From Rotaria socialis (lineage: Eukaryota; Rotifera; Eurotatoria; Philodinida; Philodinidae): 64,000 nucleotides of DNA. The notes below the pieces were generated by a model. That model made no database searches. It saw only the letters and a list, made by a program, of their open reading frames with translations, and was not told the DNA's origin. The first letter of the stretch is position 1; each line of letters opens with the position of its first letter. The stretch lies in contig CAJNYU010004617.1 in assembly GCA_905331475.1 (NCBI GenBank), positions 132,036 to 196,035 on the forward strand, read 5' to 3'. The position numbers and the translations under genes were made by a program. Positions 11,755-23,982 of the stretch are shown here, in pieces.

Positions 11755-13244
11755 ATGCCTCGTGATAATAACGGTGAAATGGACATTACATAGTGTATTT
11801 TTTTATTTGAATTATTAATTTTGATTTTAGGTCATTTGTTTGATGATGTACATGCCGATATTCGATATGATACATCGCGTCGTCTACATGGTACAAATCC
11901 AACAATAACAACAGCTACCACAACAATAGCAGCAGCAGCAGCAGCAACAACAACTCGTATTATCGATGGTCATACATATGATTTAGTCGGTCGTTATTCA
12001 ATGCCGAAAACGATTGGTTCAGGTGCATTTGGCCATGTTATATCAGCATGGGATAATTTATTACAACGTAAAGTTGCAATAAAAAAAATTCGTTTACCAC
12101 CAATAAATACTGAAGAAGCCATGTTATTCTATTCTCGTTCATTACGTGAAATTTGTATATTACCACCACTTAAACATGATAATATTGTTCAAGTCTTAGA
12201 TTGTTACACATCAGCTTTATGTGCTGAACAAATGTCAGAACTTTATTTAGTAACAAATTTAATGCGTCTTGATCTACATCAACTTATTAAAACAAATAAA
12301 CAACGGCCTAGTGATATGCGTATCATTAGTGCTAGTCATATTACTCATTTTCTTTACCAAATATTTCGAGCACTTAAATTTATTCACTCAGCTAAAGTTA
12401 GTAAGTAATCGGTTATTCTATTTTATTTTTCAATAAATAAAGCGAATGAATTTTCTTAGTGCATCGAGATTTAAAACCAAGTAATATATTTGTTGATCTT
12501 GATGGACATCTACGGATTGGTGATTTTGGTTTGGCTCGTGTACCTGAAGATAATTGTGATACACCAATGACAAGCTATGGTTCGTTGTGGATATTATTTT
12601 TGTTTATAATAATTTGTTCTTTTTTAGTTTGTACTCGATGGTATCGTGCACCTGAATTAATGTTGTTAAATGGCATTTATACATCATCAATGGATATGTG
12701 GTCCGTTGGTTGCATTTTAGCTGAGCTTATTTATGGTCAACCACTTTATCCAGGACGACATCATTTAGATCAATTACGTTTAATTATCGAACATCGCTGT
12801 GGTTCATTAGGATTTTCTTATCATCAACAGAAAATATCGTATCCAACAATAACAGAAAAATCCTTAAATTTACTTCGTCGTACATTAGGGAAATGTTCAA
12901 ATGAGTATCCAGTTGTGTTTTCACCATTAGATTCACATGTATTTGTTCCGGGTGTTGACAAGCATGCATTTGAATTATTAGAACAATTGCTTCGTATGGA
13001 TCCATCAGAACGAATAACGGCTGATGATGGTTTACGTAGTTGTTTATTTGATAATTATCGTAAGGAAGCTAGTGGAGAACCATCATCTGAAGAAGCATTT
13101 CAACTTGATTTATCACCGTATAATCTTCAAGAAATTCGTTCAATGCTTTTTCAAAAAGCTCGTCTTATTCATCAACAAATGCAAGATAAAGCACTTTTTT
13201 TAAATGAAAAAAAATTGGCTATGGAAGAAATGGATTGTTGTTAA
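11755..13244 (+). CDS. MAP kinase with atypical T-S-Y activation motif, 441 aa, four exons
   Basis: Exons 11755-11773, 11831-12400, 12460-12579 and 12628-13244 join in frame to 441 aa. The tiny first exon (MPRDNN) is inferred because the second begins after a good acceptor and has no usable Met; its phase fits exactly. After an Ala/Thr-rich leader come the glycine loop (IGSGAFGHV, 68-76), VAIKK (88-92), the catalytic loop HRDLKPSN (198-205), DFG (218-220), and the lip MTSY followed by VCTRWYRAPE (237-246). This places the protein in the CMGC/MAPK family (ERK/p38-like): a cytosolic/nuclear Ser/Thr kinase activated by dual phosphorylation. Known animal MAPKs have TEY, TGY, TPY or TDY here; TSY is unusual. 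An intron splits the codon right after the lip Tyr. The C-terminal about 70 residues form a charged tail. Confidence 0.88.
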
Positions 13245-14615
13245 ATTGAAAGTAAAACAAAAAGATAACACAATTATCTTCTTCTCTATGCATTGAGAAG
13301 GACGCTATTTTTTAGAAAAACAAAAATCAAGAAGAAGATGAAATTTTTTTTCTTCATTTAAAAAAAATATTTTACAAATCCAAACAGATCTCACCTGAAG
13401 AGAGTGTGTTTTGTAGATTTTTCCGTTCTCCGTTTCATTCGTTTTTTTTTGTTAATGCGGTTTATTTTACTTGGATTATTTTAGTAGCATAGATGTTTTA
13501 CTTATATTTTATCATTTCCTTATTTAAGTTGTCACTGCAAGTTTTTTATTTCAAAAATATATCGTATTATTTTAAATAGACGACAATGACATTACCAAAC
13601 TAATTTTTTTTTATTCCCAATATTATTTAGATAAAAGAAAAGAAAAGTATTTTGATCGAATATCATGAAGATTCATTGTAAATTAGTACGAAGCAGTTCA
13701 TATTTATTTATTTATGATCGAGATTATCTAGACGAGACAAATGAAAACTTCTTAAAAAGAAGAAGGTCTTATTAGAGATGTTATCTTGATTTATAGATTG
13801 TACTCGTAAAAATAGCTATTGAACAATTTAGTTTACCATTGATATCTAATCAGAGTTTCAGTAGATGAGTTTGAGGATTTAAAAAGTACGGTTGCATCAG
13901 TCATTGCAAATCTTGCTTTTTGTGTAACATGCATGGTAAATGGATTTTAAGTCAACCTCCTGTAGTAATTTGAGCACATTATTCTTTAAAATGTGTCATA
14001 TCTCTTGCAACAGATAAGACTTCTGCTCTTTTGAATAATATCATTGTACAAGTAAAACTGATGTTCTTCTTTCATTTTGAACTTCGTTTCATACGATCGG
14101 CATCACCAATCATCGTAGGATAGGTCTCTTTTTATCGAAAAGTTAAATTTCATGATAATTAGAAGGCATTATTTTAAGTGCATTTTGTTTTGAATTATAC
14201 TAACTTAACATAGCACTTGAAAAATTCTAAACAATTTGCCCAGAAAATTGATTAGAACAATGTTAACTACGAATAAAAATACACAAACCCAACTTTCACA
14301 CATATCTCGCTCGCACTATCAAACTTACCCACAACCATAACTTTGAAGTTCAATCTTTTGATAGAAGTTAAAGTAGAGAGAGAGAGAGAGACTTTAAATG
14401 AAATTAACAATAAAAAACAATGATGCAATTTTATTTTTATGTTTCAATGAAAAAGAATAAAGCTAACCCTACAAAAACACTGTAATGCATTAAATTGAAT
14501 TAGTCATATTCACAAAAAGCAAAAACAAAAACAATCATTGAGACGTATCCGTGCCGAATAAACATGCAAAATATTAAATCTACGAAAAGAAATCACTGGC
14601 ATCGATATATAATAT
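13245..14615. other. Intergenic between convergent MAP kinase and TRIM-NHL genes
   Basis: Contains the two 3' UTRs. No exon seen. A (GA)n run of about 16 bp lies near 14375-14391. Confidence 0.5.
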
Positions 14616-17600
14616 TCAATAAATAATAATTCGATGTGATCGACCCCATTCAGTTACAAAGACAACGCCCTGACTTGAAACGGCTAAACCAATTGGACGA
14701 TCGAATTCAACTTTTAACAGAGCAAGTTCATCATTAGATGAGTCTGAATTCTTATCACTAACAATCGCTGAAAGTTCTCCATTAGGTGTAAATAACTAAA
14801 AACAAAAAAAATGAACAAATCGAACATTTTTCTACAATAAAAATTTTATTGATTTTACTTGTAAACGATTATTTACCCAATCAGCGACCTACAAAAATAA
14901 TTCAGATTCATTATTTTAGTGAATCTAAATAACAGTAAAGTTTTACCATAAAAAATCCTTCATCATCAATTGCAACTCCTCTTGGATATCGAAATTCTCC
15001 TGAATCGCCACTTCCTAATTTTCCAAATGTAAAAAGAAATTGTCCATTTAATGAAAACACTTGTATACGATGATTATTAAAATCTGACACAGCTAATATA
15101 TTTTGTCGACAACAAATAAAATCCGGTGCGTCGAATTCACCTTTTTGAGTTCCTTTTCGTCCCCATTGACTAACTAGTGCTCCATCATTAAAACGTATAA
15201 CAACAATTCGATTATTTCCACGATCACACACATATAAAAGATTATCGTCATCACAACAGATTCCAAAAGGAAAATGTAAATTTATTTCTGAATCATTTCC
15301 ACCGATTGTACGCTGAACTTGAAAATTATTTATATCATATACAACTAATCGATGATTACCGGAATCGGACAATATTATCGACTGATTACTGGCATCTATA
15401 CATACATCACGGGGATTATTTAGTTCTTCAAATCCACGTCCTTTTGTACCAACGGTCGAACGAATATGCGTACCATCGATTGTTAACATCTATGAATTAG
15501 AATATTTTCAATTCATAGAAAATATTTCATTTTAAACATTTAGAAATTTTATATATGCATCAGAATACAACTGTTGAGAAGTTAAGTAACCTCTGTTGCC
15601 TAACAAGATAGATGAAATTGTTGATGTCTGAAACAAGATCTGTTTTATGCAGAACTCCTTACGTAAATCATCAATCATGAGATGTATCAATAGTAACAGA
15701 AAAAGTTTCGTAAATATTTCATCTACTCTGTAAAAACAATTCGATCGTTGTTCGCACTTTTTCACTCATATATAAATAGATTACAGTAACCCTAAAACGA
15801 TTTATCACCTTGCTATGATAAATTTACCAGAAAATCAAATGGTATATACCTTTATCGATATGGTAAGTTTCTATATAAATAAGTCTTGTATTATAGATAT
15901 GATACGCCTATTGAGCGCAGTCAAACATTTCATACCTTCATAAAGAATCGAGTTTTGTTTTCGGTCTAAACTTTGAGAATGCTATAAAAATCATTCGATT
16001 TACCGATGCACAATATTACAAGTTGAAAAGTTTGTAAACCGGCAACACCTTGTAACTTGAGGTAAACTTAAAGTATGAGTGAGAATTGAATTCGTTCCTT
16101 GGTGAACAAACTCTTAACGACTACATAGATGCTCTTCTATTACGTGAAACTGTAAAAACGAGAGACGACTTCAAAATATATCTGATTATCAAAGACTGTT
16201 TTACAAAAATTGAACATTCTTCTTGTTACCTAAGGGAAACTATTCTTATCTGTAAGAAATAATTTAATACAGTGAAATTTCCATAAAATTCTATCAGTCT
16301 TAAATTAGAAACCTGTAATCGATGATTCCAACTGTCAACAACAATAAGATGTTCATTATTTCTTGTTATTGCCAAACCACTTGGACACCAGAATTCTAAA
16401 GGACCATTTCCCCATTGTCCAACTTGACGAACTCCTGATGGAGGTAATAATTGTTGTCGATTAGTATTATCATCGATTGTTGTTGGTAATGAAACATACT
16501 GATCTGATGAAAATGTTGGTGTGATTAGATTTAAATCACCAAGGTGATCTGGTCGACAACGAGTTGGTGTAAAAGAAATCTATTAATAGATTTAGAAACA
16601 TTTAAAAAATAAACAAGAAAAATTGTCAAATTTACATCTTTTCGTTTATTTTTTAAACCAGTAACAACATTCTGTAGAGTTGTTAGATGCTTCGTTGCAA
16701 TATTTTGAATTTCAATATATTTTTCATCAAGAATCGGTCCATTTCTAATAGAAACACAAAACATAGATATACACATATCAAGGAATAAGGAATAATATTT
16801 CTTATTTTAGTTTTTACTTTTCAATTTTTTGTTTTGATGATCGAACAAAATGATCAATTTCTTCTTTATTTTTTTCAAATTGTGTTAACACTTTTTTTGA
16901 TGCGCTTAAAAATAAAAATTTATAATAAACCGTTTATTTCAGTATGCATGATTTACTCTAATTGTTGTGCAATCATTTGATTTAGATCATTTTTTAATTG
17001 TTTTTCTTGCTGCTTGACTAAATCAATGGATTCTTTTGCATATGTTGAGATTTGCTTTTTAATTGTATCACAATGCATAAGAAATGTCGTTACTTCCATA
17101 TTGAGTGCATCTAAATATTTTAAAACGAGATTTCAATTCAAAATTGATAATTGAAACTAAATATAAACCTTTGCATAGATCACTAGATTTTGCTAGATCA
17201 TCAAGAAGAACATCAGTTAGTGTTGCTAATTCTTCTCGATGTAATTGTTTACAATCAAGACATACAGCTTTATGGCAATGCAGACAATCAGAAAAAGCAT
17301 GTTTCTTATTACAAACCTAAAAATTGATAAATTATATATATATTATCATGAATTAATAATTGCTTTCATGTGGATTCACTAATTATACTTAGATGAAACT
17401 CAAGTAAAAGTTTGCGAGATCAACAAGCTGAAATTAAAAATTATATGCGAATATTCTACGGTTTGAAGAGATTTATAGTATCAATCAGAACATGATTTAG
17501 AAACGATGAAACAGAAGGTCTTCAATACTTAGCTTGTGTGTACCCAAGTATATCGAATTTTCTATATATCGATATCGTGATCTTTTTTAAGTTTACTAAG

Positions 17601-18488
17601 AAATTCGGTTTCAGAATTTGAAATTGAAACTATACGGAATGGCATGCTTTAACTTAGGGCAGTGGTAGAAGCAAGTGTTTCAAATATTTTATATAAATCG
17701 GAAGATTCCATGTTCTTATGGCAACATCTGAAGAGATCTATCTCCGATAAGAGGTTGACGTTGAAATTAGAAGATAAATTTTCCTAATGAAAACTATAGC
17801 ATCGACTTAAAAAATATCGTAAAAATGGATTATTTTCACATCAAGAAGCGAAACATCGAAATCCTACTCGCAAATGATGTCTTTATGCAAAGTGTTACTT
17901 TTAATCTGAAGAATTATAACTTTGAACAAGAAAAAGAATTGAATTAGTATTCTACGAAAAATACTCTCGTTCTCATGACATTTTTCAGTATATAGTATGT
18001 CGAATGAATGTAATCAATTGCATAGTGACAGACGAATAAGTCGTCCTGAACAATAAACTTAACTATAATCATACCTGACATTGTCGTGTAGAAACTAATT
18101 GTTCTGTTCTAATATCAAGTAATTGTTGATATGATAAATTTCGAGGAAATAAAGTCACACCTGTGACAGGTACATCATGTTGTTGTCGACACTGTGGACA
18201 AATAACAGTATCGCTACCTGCACATAGCTCATTTAGACATTTCGTACAATAAGTATGACCACATGGGATCAATCCTGAATCATCATCCAAAGGTCATACA
18301 TGTAACTTATTCAATTCAATGGAAAAACTTACGAGGTTGATCAAATCGATCGAGACACAAGGGACCTCGAAAATAATTCAAAAAATATGAAAAAATTTAT
18401 TCTACGAAAAAATATTTATCATACATTCAAGTAATGCTTCAAGATCTGTATAATTTACAACTCGGCGAAATTCTGGATTACTTGCCAT
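14616..18488 (-). CDS. TRIM-NHL protein (RING, B-box, coiled coil, NHL repeats), about 604 aa, eleven exons
   Basis: Exons 18425-18488, 18333-18365, 18075-18274, 17169-17316, 16957-17110, 16818-16904, 16636-16744, 16313-16579, 14947-15489, 14859-14888, 14616-14795 join in frame. The RING is C22-x2-C25, C37-x-H39, C42-x2-C45, C58-x2-C61. A B-box (98-125) follows: CQVC..DCLHC..CLDCKQLH. Then come coiled-coil exons (about 150-265) and a C-terminal NHL beta-propeller with at least five repeats (LSDSGNHRLVVY, VCDRGNNRIVVI, VSDFNNHRIQVF, VADWVNNRLQLF, VTEWGRSHRIII). This is the TRIM2/3/32/71 and Brat layout: an E3 ubiquitin ligase whose NHL propeller binds RNA or protein. No filamin Ig domain is seen between coiled coil and NHL. 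The start at 18488 is the first ATG in frame with the RING; an upstream exon is possible. One exon is only 30 nt. Two introns are long (15490-16312 and 17317-18074). Confidence 0.87.
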
Positions 18489-18737
18489 AAATCGATTGAA
18501 CTCAATCAAATTCTCGCCAACAGAACAAAGATGATGAACACGACTGATTCATTACCATTCTTCAATTGGCTCATTTTAACCAATGGAATGTTTTTCTTTA
18601 TCAAACGAAGAATTTTCCATGGCGATGAATTCCTTCATGTTGTCACTGATCTTTTTGTTTTTCTGTTTCACTTCGATACAAACGAACAAGGAGGAGAATC
18701 TTACTTATTTTACAACAAAAAAAAACAGAAAAGAAAG
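18489..18737. promoter_or_regulatory. Shared divergent promoter region of TRIM-NHL (-) and CCDC39 (+), with a candidate RFX X-box
   Basis: Only 249 bp separate the two ATGs. At 18613-18626 the sequence TTTTCCATGGCGAT matches 10 of 14 positions of the palindromic RFX X-box consensus, including the CCATGG core, 112 bp upstream of the CCDC39 start. RFX factors drive ciliary genes in animals, so its place before an axonemal gene fits. Function is inferred; the match is imperfect. Confidence 0.4.
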
Positions 18738-21700
18738 ATGAGTTCTGATTTTGAATTAGAAGAATTCAATGGACTTGGCACAACACTTGCACCACGCATT
18801 CCCAACGCTGAAAATCGAACTTTAGAAACTAAAGTAGGAAATATAAAAACAAAATGATTCATAAATATTTTCTTTTTCTATTTATCAATTTAATCATTGT
18901 ATTAGATTGAAACAAAACAACGACGTTTTCAATCAACACAACATGATCTCGATGAGCATCTCACAAAAGTTCATATGCTTGAAGATCATCTGAAAAATGT
19001 TCAAGATGAATTGGGAACAACACAAGTAAAATTAGAGCTAAATCTTATTTAAATAGAACAGCACACTAGTAAGAAAATAAATTTGACTTTATATTTAGAA
19101 ACTTTTTAATGCACGTAAACATGAAGTTGAAACTGAAGAACATATGAAAATGCTCAATGAACGGGAAATAGGCCGTCTTAAACAAGATATATTACGACTT
19201 GAAAATGAAATAACAAATATAAAAGATCGAAAAAGTACTTTAGCTGTAAGATAATATTTTGCACAAGAAAACAAAAACGAATCGAGATTATATTTTTTTT
19301 TAAATTTGATTTAATTTAGGATGAAGTTTTTCGTGCAAATCAATTGTTTGATGAAATGAAAGCACAAATGAAATGGGATCAGCAAGCATTAGAAGCATGG
19401 CTTGAAGAATCCGCACAAAAAGACGAAGATGTTATGGCATTAATGAAATATACTAGACAAGATGAAGCTAAAGTTAAAGTATGAAGAAAGGAAATTCGTA
19501 GCATTTGTTTTTCTAGGCATACAATTTTCTTTTGTACATTTAACTAGGAACTTATGTTTAAAATTGAACGGATGACAGACGAAGCAAATAAAAAGAAACG
19601 CTCTGTCGAAGGTGAAATCATGGATACAACTAGTCTTCAAGTAATAGATTTTGTTCATCGTTAAACAACTTACAGTTCTGTTCTTAAACATTAGGTTGAA
19701 CTGGATAAAACAGCAAGTAATTTCCGGCATGCTCATCGTCATCGACAAGAACTTATCACACGATGGGAAGATATCATTGGACAAATGTAAGACTATCGCA
19801 TATGTTTGCTTAAAATACAGAACGAGAACATTAAATAGGTTTTTTTAATCCATCAAAACTTGATTAATAGAAAGTCTGAAAATAGTACTGGAGATTTGAA
19901 TTCATAGCTTTCTTTGTTCTTTTCTGAGTCTAGGATAAATCGTATAACTGAAGATTTAGAAATAAGCAAAGCTATTCTTGGCAAGACAGAGGTCTCTTGT
20001 GATTGATTTGTTTCACAGGGGAAGAAACGTAGTTGAAATCTCCTTCACAGTTTATGATAAAAGGAAGATCAAATATGTGCTCACATGTTTGACATTAAGA
20101 TTCAAGTGAAATAGATTTATTTATATCTATCTAGATACGTATTCAAGAAAAAACACTTAATTATTAAAGACTAAACTGGATCGTAATGTAACGAAAAAAT
20201 ATCGATACTCATAAAGCATTTGTTTCTAGATTCATGTTGATAAAAAAAAAAGAAACTTTTCCTATGTTTAGAACTGAAAATTAATCTTTTCTAAAAGAAA
20301 GTTACTTTTCATCAGAAAGGTATAATTGAATGTAAGAATAGTTCAAGGCTTTGTTTTACGAGTGATATCTCTTTTGAGAATGTGAAAGTCTAACTAAAAA
20401 TAGAACTTTTTACAAAAATCATTATTTTCAAACAGTAACCCTTCTTTGAAAAGCTCTCTAGTTAATCATACCATTTAATCTCATATTGTAGCAAAAGAGT
20501 AAGTATCAATTGCTAAGTTTTACATATTAATATTAGAAGAATAATGTTTACAGCTGATTAATATTTTTCTTTAGGCATCAACGAGATCGTGATATTGATT
20601 TATTGGCAGCTGTAAGTTTAATTTATTTTACTAATTAATAAAAAATCAAAATGATAATATTTGAAATAGCAATTAGTTAAAATAAAAGCTGAAGCGCGTT
20701 CTGTTGAAGAACAAATAATCGAAAAACGAGAATTTTATGATAATGAACAACGAAACAATAATGAACGTCAATTACAAATGTCTATGGCTGAACGGCAAGC
20801 AGGAAAATTACGAACGCAATATGAAGATGCTGAGAAAAATCGTTTGTTATATGAAAATGAAGTAAAAAAAACTAAATTCATTTTTTCTAAATTTATAAAA
20901 TCCATATTTTTGTTTTGTTTTTAGTTATCCGGTTTACGGCGTGTTGTTAAACGAACAGAAAAAGATAAAGAAAATGCATATGCACTTCTAAGTCAAATGA
21001 AAAAACAATTAACTAGTCGTAAACAATATCTTGAAGATGTGATGACACGCAAAAATGATTTAATTGAGAAGAAACGTGAAATATTAGATACAAAATATAC
21101 AGCTGAAGAAAAAGCTAATAAAATGGATAAACTATATTTGGATGAACAAGAACGTGAAATGAAATTGAATAGTGAATTAAAATTATTATCGGAACGCATG
21201 TATAAGATTACACAGGAGATATTTGATTATAAGACTAAAGAAAAAAATCTCGAAGCTGATATTAACGGTTCAGTTGTTACACTTAATAATTTACAAGCTA
21301 AAACAAACAGATTAGACCATGAAGCTTTAAAACAACAAGAAGTACTTTACCATCAGGTATGAATGTAAACATGTGAATGTTCTATTTCAACGAGTCTTGT
21401 TTTTCTCAGGATTTTGAAATTCAATCTCTCGAACGTCGAATAAATCGAATGCAGGGTGAAAAAAGTACCGAAGAACAGGCTATGCTTGAACGAAAAATTA
21501 GTGAATTACAAGTTGAATTACAGCGAAAACGTGATGATCATGCAATGTTAAATTCTCAAACAAAACAAATCGAAGAAGAAAAACGACGTTTAAATAAAAA
21601 TCTTAAAGAAATCCGTGAAGATAAAGAAACTGAACAAAAAAAGATAGAAGAACTTGAATTACATGCTGATAATGCACAAAGATTGATTAAGAAATTGACT

Positions 21701-23982
21701 GATGACAAAGAGGTTTAATTTATAAAACTCATTTTTTTGTCTACAAAATAAAAATTCAACTTCTTTTTCTTCATTAGAATCTACTTGTTGAAGAACATTT
21801 AATGCGTATTGAATTAAAACGTCTTCGTGGTTTACTTAATTCAAAAGCTGATACTATTATGACACTTGAAACACGTCGATTACAACTTCAAACAGTAAAT
21901 AATTTCAATAATTGATTTAGATATATTTATTTATGCATTAATCTAGGCTATAAAAGAACGTCGAAGTGAAATATCTATTCATCAGTCAACACTTCGTCAG
22001 CAATTACGTGATGAAGAAGGAAAAACAAATGAAATATCAGCACAATTACATGATCGAATTAATAAAATAGAAAAATTAAAGAAAAGGTTTTATTTGAAAC
22101 TTCATTTTCTATCTAATTAACTATGGTTATTTAATTCTTTTAGATATGAAATCGTTAATATTGCAATGGCACCACCCGAAGGTGCTAGTGAAGAAGAATC
22201 ATCTCAAACTTATTATGTGATAAAGGTAAAAACTAAGAGCAAATCTAACAGACTATCATATTAGGTTTGTGTTGGTATTAGGCTGCTCAAGAAAAAGAAG
22301 AACTACAACGTGAAGGCGATGAACTTGATGCAAAAAATCGTAAAGCCGAACAAGAATTATTAGCTCTACAAAATACTCTTCGTATCATAAACAGTGGAAA
22401 TAATCAGACAAAACAATCATTCAAAAAATTACCGGAATCAAGTAAGGAAATTTTTGTTTTTTGTTATTTTAATGTGAACTTTTATTCAAATTTAGGTGAT
22501 GAATTAAGTCGACTTGAAGAACTAGAAGAGCAATCACGTCATTTGATGGATAAAGTTCGAACGAAACGTAGAAAAGCTGAAGACATGAGAAATGATTTAA
22601 AAGTAATATTCGTTTTATCTGTATAGCAACTTCTATTTGATGAATATTCATTTATTAGAATGGTTCGAAAAGAAAAAATATCAGAAGATAAACTTTAACT
22701 GTTTTAGTGAAAGTCGACTAACGAGTAGTTTTTGGGTTAAAATAATCATAAAAATGATTTGCTTCTAGCACTACATTCATGTTTGCACATTAAATCGAAC
22801 AGGAACTTTGATGATAGATTACTACGATACATGTGGAAGAGATTTTATACTATGAATAAGATCATGAATAGCATATACAAAGGTTTTCGTATCGATAAAG
22901 AATATTCTTGAACTTTGTGTATTTACATAAACTTTTAATATAATACGGTAGATATTTTCAATAAATCCTATCTTTAACTAGCACTATATTTTTCATCTAA
23001 GCATTGCTATTTTTATGGCTAATATTTATTGTCTACTAGAGATTCCTATGAACTACATTTAAAAAAAATAAAGACAAAGCGCAAACTTATTATTAGCTGA
23101 TAGAAATAATGAAGGATTCTTTTTTCACATAAAGGATAAGTAAAAAAAAGCTACAGATTGTGAATTGACGTCGTTGCTTATCCGTTTCTACTTCTGAAAA
23201 TAATTAAATTAACTTGGTATTGCTGATTATTTTTTAGCGTACTGAACGTGCCTTTGAAGAACTACTCAACGATCAAGGAGCCCTAGAAAATGTAAATCAA
23301 GAAAAACGACAACAAATAGGAAAATTAGAAAATGATGTCAAAGATATGGATGCAAAACTGGTTCGTGCTGATAAAAGTGTATGCAAGATAAAATCATTCA
23401 TTGGTATAGAGAAAAATATTTTTAAATTAAATTTAGATATCTACAAATAAGAAAACTGCACGAACTGCTCGTAATCAACAGCAGCCATTAATTGAAGAAC
23501 ATGATTTTGAATTACGACTTTTAAAAGAATTTAATAAAAAACTTGATGTACTTATTGATCAAACTGTTTCGATTGATCCCGATGCTAAACATTGTTATAA
23601 TATGCTGAAAGAACAAGTAAAATTTTACATAAAAAAAATACACATATCCATGTTGCAATAATTATTTTTTTCTAGTCCCATTTGGATAATCTATCCAGTA
23701 TAGCAAGTACACCATCAAGTGTACGAAGCAGTTCAACACGCAGTTCAACCTCTCAGCCATCACGCACATCATCACGACAAGCTATTCCTGTTGCTTCAGT
23801 ACAACTTGGTTTAGGTAATAAATCCAAGGTTTGATTTTTAAGCAAAAAAACTATTTTTTAATTAAATAGACGGATCACGACCACCAAGTCTAACTGGTCA
23901 ACGACAACAAAGAGCTTCATCACGTGGTTCATCGACAGCTAGCTCATCGTCAACATCATCAGCTAGAAGAGTAGTGCACTAA
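18738..23982 (+). CDS. CCDC39: Coiled-coil domain-containing protein 39, axonemal 96-nm ruler, 949 aa, 19 exons
   Basis: Nineteen exons join in frame: 18738-18833, 18906-19025, 19099-19245, 19320-19478, 19548-19640, 19695-19786, 20575-20611, 20670-20861, 20925-21356, 21410-21712, 21778-21894, 21947-22086, 22144-22225, 22282-22441, 22496-22602, 23238-23378, 23437-23616, 23676-23814, 23870-23982. The product is 949 aa, close to vertebrate CCDC39 (about 940). Diagnostic segments match the family: the N-terminal [76 protein letters not shown], and a Ser/Arg-rich tail. The protein is almost wholly coiled coil. With CCDC40 it forms the ruler that spaces inner dynein arms and radial spokes every 96 nm, so it should act in motile cilia, as expected for an animal with a ciliated corona. 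Introns are 52-74 nt except two (788 and 635 nt). Confidence 0.95.
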
